DNA of 21,720 nucleotides from Patescibacteria group bacterium. GTDB taxonomy: Bacteria > Patescibacteriota > Patescibacteriia > UBA1558 > S5-K13. Position 1 is the stretch's first letter. Each line of letters begins with the position of its first letter. The position numbers and the translations under genes are program-made. The DNA is taken from the NCBI GenBank assembly GCA_028703545.1, contig JAQVMR010000013.1, positions 1 through 21,720 on the forward strand. The letters run 5' to 3'. Of the stretch, positions 1 to 7,588 are shown one piece after another. Below the pieces are notes generated by a model. The model was not told where the DNA came from. It did not search any database and saw only the letters and a list, made by a program, of their open reading frames with translations.

Positions 1-3000
1 GTACCTTAGCAACATCAACAATTTCAAAGCTTACAGTAACTGGTGCAACAATATTATCTTCAACTCTTGCAGTAACCGGTGTAACTACATTATCGGGTGA
101 TTTAAGTGTTGGTGGATATGCAACTATTACTGCAAGTAGTGGAGACATTAATACCTCGGGAAATATTAATATTAATAATTCAAGTTATGGACAGATAGTT
201 GTTGGTAATGGTGGATATGGAAATGAATTTGGTCTTTTTGATGTTACAAATGATAAATTAATAGCGGGATTAATTGATCTTAGTGGAATTTATCAATTTG
301 GAGGAAGTCCTGGTGTTGATGGATTGTTTATAAATTCAGGAAATGTTGGAATTGGAACTTCAACTCCAGCTTATCCATTAACAATAGTTGATGATTATCC
401 TCCAAACAATACAATTGCAAGTTTTGTCATAGAGGGTTACGGAGAAATGAATATTGTTATATCAGATGAAGGTCTTGCAACTGGATATGCTGCTCCTATG
501 GGTTCTTATGGTGTGGGTAATGGAATTGCATCTATAAAATATGGAGCAGGCAATGGAGATTGGGGGAATATTTTATATTCAAATGCTGATAGTAGTATTA
601 CATTAACTGGAGATCTATCAATAGGTGGACAAGCAACAATAACAGCATCAAATGGAAACATTGCAACAAATGGAACACTTCAAGTAACAGGAGCAACAAC
701 ACTTTCATCAACTCTTGCAGTAACAGGAAATCTATCGGTAGGCGGAGATGCAACAATTACTGCTTCAGGAGAGATTACTGCTGTTTCAATTTGGTCACAA
801 TATGGATATTTTGGAGAACAATATTCTGGAAATTTTTTCACACTTGGTTTTGACACACTAGGCTCAGAGCTTGGTATGGTTTATGGAGCAAATGATGGAT
901 TAATAGTTGGTGTTAATAATAGTCAAACAGCTTATAAATTTGGTGGATATGATGATAGTGCTGGTGTGTCTGTGAATTTGAACACCGGTAATATCGGAAT
1001 TGGAACCTCAACACCATCAACATTTTTTGCTGTTGTCGGCACATCCACAATGCAAAATATTTTACCAGAATCAAATTTAACATACGCTCTTGGTTCTTCA
1101 AATTATAGATGGAGTGATTTGTGGACAGAAGAAATTCATCTCGGAACTTCTACTTGGAAAATTAATCAAGACACCATAGGAGCTTTACAATTTACAAATA
1201 TAGACTCAGGTGTTACGGGATTTTATATGAATCAAAGTGGTTCTGTTAATGTAACTGGAAACACACCCAATCCAACTTTATCAGGATATGCATATGAAAA
1301 ACAGGGTGGAGCAAATTCTGTTTATGTTTCAGGTAATTATGCTTATGTAACAATTTACAATGATGATGCTTTAAATATTATTGATATATCAGATCCAACA
1401 AGCCCAACCTCATCGGGATATATAGATGTTAATAGTGGTGCACGTCTTGCTGGAGCAAATTCTGTTTATGTTTCAGGTAATTATGCTTATGTAACGGCTG
1501 AATCTCATGATGCTTTAAATATTATTGATATATCAAATCCAATAAACCCAACCTTTTTGTCACATATAGATTCTAATAGTGGTGCACATCTTGGTGGAGC
1601 AAGCTCTCTTTATGTTTCAGGTAATTATGCTTATGTAACAGCTGTCGTTGATGATGCTTTAAATATTATTGATATATCAAATCCAACAAACCCAACCTTT
1701 TTGTCATATATAGATGGTCCATATTTTGATGGAGCAAATTCTGTTTATGTTTCAGGTAATTATGCTTATGTAACAGCTGAGGCTAGTTCTGTTTTATCTA
1801 TTATTGATATATCAGATCCAACAAACCCAAACCTAGTAGGATATATAGATATTAATAGTGGCGCACAGTTTGATAAAGTAAATTCTGTTTATGTTTCAGG
1901 TAATTATGCTTATGTAACAGCTTACAATGATAATGCTTTAAATATTATTGATATATCAGATCCAACAAGCCCAACCTTATCGGGATATATAGATGATAAT
2001 AGTGGTGCACCGCTTGATGGAGCAAACTCTGTTTATGTTTCAGGTAATTATGCTTATGTAACAGCTTATAATGATGATGCTTTAAATATTATTGATATAT
2101 TAGATCCAACAAGCCCAACCTTATCGGGATATATAGATAAAAATAGTAGTGCACCGCTTAATGGAGCAAATTCTGTTTATGTTTCAGGTAATTATGCTTA
2201 TGTAACAGCTTATGAAGATTATAATTATAGTATTATTGATATATCTGGTATGACGGTTTCAAATATGAAACTAGGCACAGCAAAAATTTCAAATTTATCT
2301 GTTGACTCAGGGGCTTTATTTAATCAAAATATGCAAATATATGGATCTTTAAATGTTGGATCGCATTCATTATTTAATAATTCCGTTTCTATAGTGTCTC
2401 GTGTTAATTCACAAGTCGAAGCCCTTTCCCTGGCTTCTTTACATGGTGGGACCGCTTTAAGAGTAAAAGATCAATACGGAAGTTCAGTTTTTGATATAGA
2501 TTCAGCTGGAAATTTTAATTTTGACGGCTCAGGAAATTCACCATCAGCTGACTATGCAGAATATTTCTACACAAATAATGCTGACCTAGTATCAGGTGAA
2601 GCAGTTTGTATTGATACAATATCAAATAATGCAGTAAGAAGATGTGTATCAGTAAGTGATAATAATATAGTGGGAATTGTTTCAACCAAGCCATTACTTG
2701 TAGGAAATGCACAAGATGGTTACAAAGATAATCCAAACTATAAGATGATTGCATTATTAGGTCAGACCCCAGCATTTGTTTCAAATGAAAATGGAAATAT
2801 AAATCCAGGTGATTCACTTACAAGTGCGGGAAGACAGGGATATTTAATGAAAGCAAATGAAGGAGATTCAACAGTAGGTATTGCACTTGAATCTTTTAGT
2901 GAAACATATGGCACAATAAAGGTATTAATTTCAAGAAATAATAAGAGCATAACAGTGGATGAAATTGAAAGAGAGTTAACAGCCAAAGTTTTAGAAGCAA

Positions 3001-4064
3001 AAGATGAAAACATGACAGAAATGCAAAGTATAATAGATTCATATAATATAATACAAAAATTTGATTTATTAAATAATGAAATTACTGATTTAAGAAATTT
3101 ATTAAATAATTCCACGTCATCTTCAGTCGATAATATTCCAGAAGATGCAACAATTGATGAGCTAGATGGAGTAATTTCACTTAATAAATTAACAGATCTT
3201 GAAGCAGTAAATTTCGTATGGATGGAAAATGAAACAGAAATTAATAAATTAGGATTTATAACAACACAAGTAGAGGAGATCGCACCAGAACTTGTAAATA
3301 CCGATGAAAATGGAAATAAAGCAATTGATTATGATTCATTTACTCCAGTTATGATTTCAGCAATCCAAGAACAACAACAACAAATTAATGAAATTAGAAC
3401 ACAGTTTGGATTATCCCTAGATGAATTAGAAGATTTAGTATTGTCAGGTGCATTACAAGTTGAAGGAATTGTTGATTTCGGTCGTGATACAGTTGGTCAG
3501 GCAAAAATTTTAACTGGTGCAACCTCAACAGCAATTATGTTTGAAAATGAATACATAAATGATCCAATTATAACAATAACTCCACGTGCACTTATAAATG
3601 GCGGATATTATATAGATGAAGTTACAAAGACAGGATTTATAATAAAAATAGAAAATCCTCAAGAAGATGATGTAATATTTGATTGGCATTCATTTGGAGC
3701 ATACAAAGGTATGATATTTAGTAGTGATGGAACATTACAACTTATCGCATCTTCAACAGAGCAAATGATAGAAGAAGGAACAACTACAACAGAAAGTATA
3801 GAAGGAACAACTACAACAGAAAGTATAGAAGGAACAAGCACAACAGAAAGCACAGAGGAAACAACCACAACAACAGAAAGCATAGAAGGAACAACCACAG
3901 ATGATGGCACAACAGAAAGTACAGAAGGAACAAGCACAGATGATGGTACAACAGAAAACCCACAAACAATTGATAATGAGGTTATAGAAGATTTAGGAAA
4001 TTTATTTGATTCATTGGAGGTAGAGACAACAGAAAACCCTAGTTCAGAAAACCCTACAGAATAA
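1..4064 (+). CDS. Giant mosaic surface protein (beta-repeat stalk, LVIVD repeats, S74-like chaperone region), 5' partial
   Basis: The reading frame is open from the left edge (first full codon at base 3), so the true start lies outside; the TTG at 324 is internal. About 1353 residues are visible. In order: beta-repeat segments with modules like LSVGGDATITAS (bases 33-171 and 607-783) and NVGIGTSTP (about 344 and 990); seven LVIVD repeats (1305-2250); a region with the ADYAEYF motif (2547-2567) resembling the peptidase G2/intramolecular chaperone fold; a short coiled coil (about 2985-3105); an S74-like segment with GFITTQVEEIAPELV (3252-3296) ending in a Gln-rich helix; a beta domain (3495-3705); and a Thr/Ser/Glu-rich tail. 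Proteins of this build are usually exported, trimeric, fibre-like adhesins. No cell-wall sorting motif is seen at the C-terminus. The role in attachment is inferred, and no enzymatic site is recognised. Confidence 0.85.
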   Translation, partial: TLATSTISKLTVTGATILSSTLAVTGVTTLSGDLSVGGYATITASSGDINTSGNININNSSYGQIVVGNGGYGNEFGLFDVTNDKLIAGLIDLSGIYQFGGSPGVDGLFINSGNVGIGTSTPAYPLTIVDDYPPNNTIASFVIEGYGEMNIVISDEGLATGYAAPMGSYGVGNGIASIKYGAGNGDWGNILYSNADSSITLTGDLSIGGQATITASNGNIATNGTLQVTGATTLSSTLAVTGNLSVGGDATITASGEITAVSIWSQYGYFGEQYSGNFFTLGFDTLGSELGMVYGANDGLIVGVNNSQTAYKFGGYDDSAGVSVNLNTGNIGIGTSTPSTFFAVVGTSTMQNILPESNLTYALGSSNYRWSDLWTEEIHLGTSTWKINQDTIGALQFTNIDSGVTGFYMNQSGSVNVTGNTPNPTLSGYAYEKQGGANSVYVSGNYAYVTIYNDDALNIIDISDPTSPTSSGYIDVNSGARLAGANSVYVSGNYAYVTAESHDALNIIDISNPINPTFLSHIDSNSGAHLGGASSLYVSGNYAYVTAVVDDALNIIDISNPTNPTFLSYIDGPYFDGANSVYVSGNYAYVTAEASSVLSIIDISDPTNPNLVGYIDINSGAQFDKVNSVYVSGNYAYVTAYNDNALNIIDISDPTSPTLSGYIDDNSGAPLDGANSVYVSGNYAYVTAYNDDALNIIDILDPTSPTLSGYIDKNSSAPLNGANSVYVSGNYAYVTAYEDYNYSIIDISGMTVSNMKLGTAKISNLSVDSGALFNQNMQIYGSLNVGSHSLFNNSVSIVSRVNSQVEALSLASLHGGTALRVKDQYGSSVFDIDSAGNFNFDGSGNSPSADYAEYFYTNNADLVSGEAVCIDTISNNAVRRCVSVSDNNIVGIVSTKPLLVGNAQDGYKDNPNYKMIALLGQTPAFVSNENGNINPGDSLTSAGRQGYLMKANEGDSTVGIALESFSETYGTIKVLISRNNKSITVDEIERELTAKVLEAKDENMTEMQSIIDSYNIIQKFDLLNNEITDLRNLLNNSTSSSVDNIPEDATIDELDGVISLNKLTDLEAVNFVWMENETEINKLGFITTQVEEIAPELVNTDENGNKAIDYDSFTPVMISAIQEQQQQINEIRTQFGLSLDELEDLVLSGALQVEGIVDFGRDTVGQAKILTGATSTAIMFENEYINDPIITITPRALINGGYYIDEVTKTGFIIKIENPQEDDVIFDWHSFGAYKGMIFSSDGTLQLIASSTEQMIEEGTTTTESIEGTTTTESIEGTSTTESTEETTTTTESIEGTTTDDGTTESTEGTSTDDGTTENPQTIDNEVIEDLGNLFDSLEVETTENPSSENPTE
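1305..2250 (+). repeat. Seven tandem LVIVD-type coding repeats
   Basis: Seven in-frame units of 48 codons occur inside the giant surface gene. The shared 29-bp core begins at 1323, 1467, 1611, 1746, 1890, 2034 and 2178, giving a period of 144 bp with one unit of 135 bp. The core is identical in all seven copies. Each unit encodes a strand with SGNYAYVT followed by NIIDISDPTSP, the signature of LVIVD repeats, which are predicted to fold as beta-propeller blades. Seven units would suit one closed propeller, which is an inference. Confidence 0.85.
3774..3959 (+). repeat. Degenerating 27-bp tandem repeat encoding Thr/Ser/Glu tail
   Basis: Units start at 3774, 3801 and 3828 (27 bp each; the first two identical, the third with a few changes), then variants of 30, 39 and 36 bp start at 3855, 3885 and 3924. 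The encoded unit is EGTTTTESI, with DDGTTEST inserted in later copies. The reading frame is kept because all units are multiples of three. Thr-rich tails of this kind are commonly flexible and possible glycosylation sites, but nothing in the sequence proves that. Confidence 0.85.
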
Positions 4065-4115
4065 TTAAATAAAATAATTTATAATTAATATAAAAATAAG
4101 ACAAATAAAAACTAT

Positions 4116-4529
4116 ATGCAAAGAAATATTTTGGATCTAAAAAATATTAATAAAAAGAAAAATAAAAAAATAAATTTTAAAAAAATAATTAAGATTATAT
4201 TTATAATTATTTTAATTATAGGATTATGTTTTATTGGAATAATTTTGTATAAAAAAATTAAATCTAATTCTTATGAATTAAATCTGAGAGATAAGGGATC
4301 TGCAGATCAAATAATACAAAAAACTTCAAGATTAATGGAATTACCAGAAGATGAAATTCCACAAGTCGCAAATGTTTTAGATAAAGAAAAATTGAAAAAT
4401 TATCCGTTTTTTGAAAGCGCAGAAAATGGCGATAATTTACTAATATATGCAAAATCTAAGAAGGTCATTTTATATAGACCAAGCACGGATAAGATAATAG
4501 GAGTAGCTCCTTTATATGTTAAAAAATAA
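4116..4529 (+). CDS. Small membrane-anchored protein of unknown function
   Basis: The 137-residue protein has a very basic N-terminus (lysine-rich up to about residue 25), one hydrophobic segment (about 25-45), then a small outward-facing domain. The positive-inside pattern suggests a single-pass protein with the C-terminal part outside. That domain contains ELPEDEIPQVANVLDKEKL, then PFFESAENGD, then ILYRPSTDKIIGVAP. From memory, similar sequences recur as uncharacterised proteins in Patescibacteria, often beside surface proteins; that is recollection and was not searched. The gene sits 51 bases after the giant surface gene and 44 bases before the LamG gene, so it may belong to the same surface cluster. 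No Shine-Dalgarno site precedes its ATG. Function is unknown. Confidence 0.8.
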   Translation: MQRNILDLKNINKKKNKKINFKKIIKIIFIIILIIGLCFIGIILYKKIKSNSYELNLRDKGSADQIIQKTSRLMELPEDEIPQVANVLDKEKLKNYPFFESAENGDNLLIYAKSKKVILYRPSTDKIIGVAPLYVKK

Positions 4530-4573
4530 AAATAATAAAATAATTCCCACAAGGGAGAAAGGTAAATAAAATT

Positions 4574-6763
4574 ATGAAATTATTACAACCGCAATTTAAG
4601 AAACACCTAATAACAGTAGTTTTTGGAATATTGCTTATTCTTGGAACTTTCTATTTATTTAGAGTAAACAATTTTGTGGAAGCTTCAACAACTTTTTTTA
4701 TGGGTGGAACTGATATTAGTAAAAAACTTACTCCACCAATTCTTTATTATAATTTTGATGAAGGACATGGCACAACTGTTTATGATTATAAAACAATCAC
4801 ATCTATAGGAACACTTGTAAGTGGAACAGCTTGGATAAATGACGGGAAGTTTGGGAGGGCACTTAGTTTTGATGGAAATGATGATTATGTTGATATACCT
4901 TATTATAATTTTAATAGACCAGGATTTACATTTTCATTTTGGATAAAAACATCTACTGGGGATCAGACTATTTTTAATACATATTCAAGTACACCGCGTA
5001 ATGCTTTTTATATAAATTCAAATGGAACAATAAAATACAATATAAGAGGATCAAACGGTTCCACTACCCCAAATTTACATGTTACATCCTTATCGAGCAT
5101 TAAGGACAATAATTGGCACCATATTGTTTCCGTAAAAGATGATGATAATGTTTACATTTATATTGATGGGAAAAGAGAATCTGCTATAACAGGAGCTAAA
5201 GACATTAATTCCAATTCTGGACGTGCAACATTAGGTCTTGGCGCAAATGGTGTATATCATGATATTTATGATGGGGTATATTCTGGATTAATTGATGAAT
5301 TTAAAATTTATGAATATGCGCTTAGTCCAGATCAAGTGAAACTTGATTATAACAATGGTATGGCTATGATACTAGGAGGAAGTGGAACTAGCACAAGCGC
5401 AGGTTCAGCTTATTGTGTGCCTGGCGACACTTCTTATTGTGCTTCACCAGTTGCAGAATATAAATTTGATAAAAAGAGTGGAGGAATTGCCTATGATACA
5501 AGTGGAAATGGAAATGATGGAACAATTAATGGAGCAACTTCTGTAAGGGGAAAAAATGGTAATGCAATGAGTTTTGATGGAGTGAATGATTCTCTTTCAA
5601 AAACATCTACTTCAAATTTAAAATCTTCAAATGGTACAATTTCATATTGGTTGTATATAAGAAATAAGGATATATCACAGGGACCAATTCATATTTATCA
5701 AGATAATGCTAGTATTTCAGATTATGCAAGAAGCTATATTGGATCAAATAATATAATGGATTTTGTTATAGAAGATGACGACACCTCAAAAGTCAGTGTT
5801 AATTATGATTTAGATGATCTAGGAGATTTTACAAATAAGTGGTTACATTTTTCATGGGTTCAAGATGGTAATTCTGTAAAGCTTTATATAAACGGACAAA
5901 TAAAAACACTTTCAGGCACCAATTCTGGTTCTTGGTGGACAAGCCATTTAATAGATCCAATTCATTTAAGATTGGGTCATGCATGGTATTACTTTAATGG
6001 TTTAATTGACGAAGTTCGTATTTACAATTACGCTCGCACTCCAGCACAGATTGCATGGGATTATAATAAAGGCGCACCAATTGCTCATTATAAATTTGAT
6101 GAATGTAGTGGCACAACTATTCATGATGAATCAGGAAATGGAAATAATGGAACAATTTCAATCGGTGCAGATGGAACTCAATCTGCTGTTGGAACTTGTA
6201 TAGATGGTGATACAACTCATGCTTGGTATAATGGACGAATCGGAAGATACAAATCAGCAATGAATTTTGACGGAACAAATGATTATATTGATGTTGGGGG
6301 GACGAATAGTTTAGGATTATCGGATCAATTTTCTATTTCAGTTTGGACAAAATTTGATAACGTAACAGATGTTACAAGAGTTGGTAATATTATCGGTAAT
6401 TATAATTATTCTCCTAATTTTAATTTAGAAGGACACACCTCGGGAAGAATTAGATTTTATTGGAATGGAGAGATAAGTTTGTTTGGGACAAAAGATTTAA
6501 GAGGCACTTGGCACCATGTAGTTGTTAGTAGAGATAAAATATCAAACAAAGTTATAATTTATATAGATGGTATTTTAGAAGCACAGACTACTGCCGGAAC
6601 AAACTTAGATATAAAATTTCCTTTGAGAATTGGTGGTGATTTTAGAGCTACCCCAGGTCTACCATTTCATGGTAAAATTGATGATTTAAAAATGTATAAT
6701 TACGCCTTAACTCCAACTCAGGTTAAAGAATTATACAATGGGGGAGTATCTAGGTTTAAATAA
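4574..6763 (+). CDS. Exported protein with three LamG-like domains
   Basis: The 729-residue protein has a basic start, a hydrophobic segment (about 11-29) and VEA before Ser38, a plausible signal-peptidase site. Three concanavalin A-like LamG (Laminin_G_3) domains follow, at about 54-260, 291-499 and 500-729. Each opens with a strand like YNFDEGHGT or YKFDECSGT, carries a SFDGNDDYVDIP-type strand, a W(H/L)H segment, an IYIDG strand, and ends with GLIDEFKIYEYALSPDQV or a close variant. Such domains bind carbohydrates or proteins outside cells. The start is set by GGAGAAAGG at 4554-4562, about 11 bases before the ATG. With the mosaic protein upstream it forms a surface or adhesion block. The ligand cannot be told. 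Retention by uncleaved signal anchor instead of secretion is possible. Confidence 0.88.
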   Translation: MKLLQPQFKKHLITVVFGILLILGTFYLFRVNNFVEASTTFFMGGTDISKKLTPPILYYNFDEGHGTTVYDYKTITSIGTLVSGTAWINDGKFGRALSFDGNDDYVDIPYYNFNRPGFTFSFWIKTSTGDQTIFNTYSSTPRNAFYINSNGTIKYNIRGSNGSTTPNLHVTSLSSIKDNNWHHIVSVKDDDNVYIYIDGKRESAITGAKDINSNSGRATLGLGANGVYHDIYDGVYSGLIDEFKIYEYALSPDQVKLDYNNGMAMILGGSGTSTSAGSAYCVPGDTSYCASPVAEYKFDKKSGGIAYDTSGNGNDGTINGATSVRGKNGNAMSFDGVNDSLSKTSTSNLKSSNGTISYWLYIRNKDISQGPIHIYQDNASISDYARSYIGSNNIMDFVIEDDDTSKVSVNYDLDDLGDFTNKWLHFSWVQDGNSVKLYINGQIKTLSGTNSGSWWTSHLIDPIHLRLGHAWYYFNGLIDEVRIYNYARTPAQIAWDYNKGAPIAHYKFDECSGTTIHDESGNGNNGTISIGADGTQSAVGTCIDGDTTHAWYNGRIGRYKSAMNFDGTNDYIDVGGTNSLGLSDQFSISVWTKFDNVTDVTRVGNIIGNYNYSPNFNLEGHTSGRIRFYWNGEISLFGTKDLRGTWHHVVVSRDKISNKVIIYIDGILEAQTTAGTNLDIKFPLRIGGDFRATPGLPFHGKIDDLKMYNYALTPTQVKELYNGGVSRFK

Positions 6764-6857
6764 TAATTTTTATTAAATTATTAACAGAAAATATAAATAA
6801 ATCAAATTTATATATAAAAGCCTATATCCAAAAATGGCTTAAATAAGCTAATAATAA

Positions 6858-6866
6858 TGTGGATAA
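6858..6866 (-). promoter_or_regulatory. Perfect DnaA-box match
   Basis: The minus strand reads TTATCCACA, the strict DnaA-box consensus. It lies five bases upstream of the proposed -35 element at 6872. No dnaA or dnaN gene is visible, so a regulatory role at this promoter or chance are alternatives to an origin. Confidence 0.4.
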
Positions 6867-6871
6867 AAGAC

Positions 6872-6900
6872 TTTAAAAAATTATTTAAAAATGCTATAAT
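6872..6900 (+). promoter_or_regulatory. Sigma-70 type promoter for the 160 aa membrane protein
   Basis: TTTAAA at 6872-6877 (4 of 6 matches to consensus), a 17-base spacer and a perfect TATAAT at 6895-6900 preceded by TGC, the extended -10 form. Transcription would start near 6907, about 40 bases before the ATG at 6948. Confidence 0.65.
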
Positions 6901-6931
6901 ATCCTTATAAAATAAATTAAATATAAGGATA
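6900..6931 (+). promoter_or_regulatory. Perfect 10-bp inverted repeat across the predicted transcription start
   Basis: TATCCTTATA (6900-6909) is mirrored by TATAAGGATA (6922-6931) with a 12-base gap. The left arm overlaps the last base of the -10 box and the expected +1, so it would be only partly transcribed. That favours a DNA operator over an RNA hairpin. The right arm ends just before the ribosome-binding AAAGG. Confidence 0.5.
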
Positions 6932-6947
6932 AAGAAAGGTAAAAAAT

Positions 6948-7430
6948 ATGGACAAACAACCATTAGATGTTACCCCAGAAGTAACATCAGAAAAACAAGG
7001 GAAGAAATCCATTTTTAGATGGATAATAACAGTAGTGATAGTTATTGCTGTTATACTAGTATGTCTTTATGGCGTATCTAAGTTTACAAAGTTTAATATT
7101 CTGGGCATAGACAAAGTAGGTTTAGGTGGTAAATGGCAGGCAGTATTTTTATCAAATGGTCAGGTCTATTTTGGTAATATAACAAAAAACACTGACAAAG
7201 AATTGGTTCTAAAAAATATTTACTATTTGCAAGTTACAACAGCACTTCAACCATCTGATTCAACACAGCAACAGCAAGGTTTATCTTTAGTCAAATTGGG
7301 AAATGAGCTTCATGGACCAAAAGATGAAATGATAATTAACAAAAATCAGGTTGTGTTTACAGAAGAGTTAAAAACAGACGGAAAAGTAGTAACAGCAATT
7401 AATCAGTATATAGCAGACCAGCAGGAATAA
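6948..7430 (+). CDS. Small single-pass membrane protein of unknown function
   Basis: The 160-residue protein has an N-terminal cytoplasmic stretch, one membrane helix (about 22-43) and an outer domain. Visible segments are GKWQAVFLSNGQVYFGNI, ELVLKNIYYLQV, a Gln-rich loop (STQQQQG), LSLVKLGNELHGPKDEM and the C-terminal VVFTEELKTDGKVVTAINQY. From memory, this YLQV plus KLGNELHGP pattern recurs in uncharacterised Patescibacteria membrane proteins; this was not searched. The ATG is preceded by AAGAAAGG at the proper distance. The gene is its own transcription unit, with an extended -10 promoter upstream and a strong terminator right after its stop. Function is unknown. Confidence 0.82.
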   Translation: MDKQPLDVTPEVTSEKQGKKSIFRWIITVVIVIAVILVCLYGVSKFTKFNILGIDKVGLGGKWQAVFLSNGQVYFGNITKNTDKELVLKNIYYLQVTTALQPSDSTQQQQGLSLVKLGNELHGPKDEMIINKNQVVFTEELKTDGKVVTAINQYIADQQE

Positions 7431-7440
7431 AATTTTTTCC

Positions 7441-7477
7441 ATAAAATCCCCACATTAGTGTGGGGATTTTATTTTTT
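7441..7477 (+). terminator. Strong rho-independent terminator
   Basis: A perfect 14-bp stem (7441-7454 with 7459-7472), four-base loop TTAG, a CCCCACA/TGTGGGG core and a run of six T (7472-7477). It begins 11 bases after the stop codon of the 160 aa protein gene. Confidence 0.93.
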
Positions 7478-7487
7478 ATATAACCAT

Positions 7488-7520
7488 AAAGTATGAAGTG
7501 ATACATTATACTTTACACTT
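7488..7520 (+). promoter_or_regulatory. Nested inverted repeats overlapping the -35 element, candidate operator
   Basis: AAAGTAT (7488-7494) is mirrored by ATACTTT (7508-7514), and AAGTG (7496-7500) by CACTT (7516-7520). The two pairs are interleaved and cover the -35 box at 7512-7517. This is a possible autoregulatory site for the MerR-type protein encoded downstream. The repeats are short, so chance is possible. Confidence 0.35.
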
Positions 7521-7540
7521 ATATTTTTATGATATATAAT
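7512..7540 (+). promoter_or_regulatory. Sigma-70 type promoter for the MerR-like gene
   Basis: TTTACA at 7512-7517 (5 of 6), a 17-base spacer and a perfect TATAAT at 7535-7540. Predicted transcription start is near 7547, leaving a leader of about 42 bases before the ATG at 7589. Confidence 0.72.
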
Positions 7541-7553
7541 CAAAAGAGGAGGG

Positions 7554-7562
7554 TGTGGATAA
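7554..7562 (-). promoter_or_regulatory. Second perfect DnaA-box match
   Basis: The minus strand again reads TTATCCACA. It lies in the leader of the MerR-like gene, 14 bases downstream of the -10 box. It is the second exact match seen in the window, and both are intergenic, flanking the 160 aa protein gene. Confidence 0.4.
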
Positions 7563-7588
7563 TTATTAGTCGATTTTAAATAATAAAA

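Noticed and set aside
1323..2206. A 29-bp identical sequence repeated seven times, CRISPR-like at first sight.
   Set aside because: The copies are in frame inside a long coding region, the intervals are over 100 bases and themselves homologous, and the translation is a known protein repeat (LVIVD).
2515..3937. Open frames on the minus strand inside the surface gene (for example 2762-3115 and 3659-3937).
   Set aside because: They are antisense shadows of a well-supported gene; their translations are low-complexity (Val/Ser or Cys/Phe rich) and match nothing I recognise.
1..4064. Prophage tail-fibre gene, suggested by the S74-like domain.
   Set aside because: No other phage gene is present, and the neighbours are surface and housekeeping genes.
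4057..4085. Promoter for the 137 aa gene, from TATAAT at 4080-4085.
   Set aside because: The -35 position reads CAGAAT or similar, and such -10 matches are frequent in this AT-rich DNA.
6762..6840. Hairpins after the LamG gene (AATAATTT/AAATTATT at 6762-6782; AAGCC/GGCTT at 6818-6840).
   Set aside because: The first is only A-T pairs without a T run; the second has five pairs and no T run. Neither is a credible terminator.
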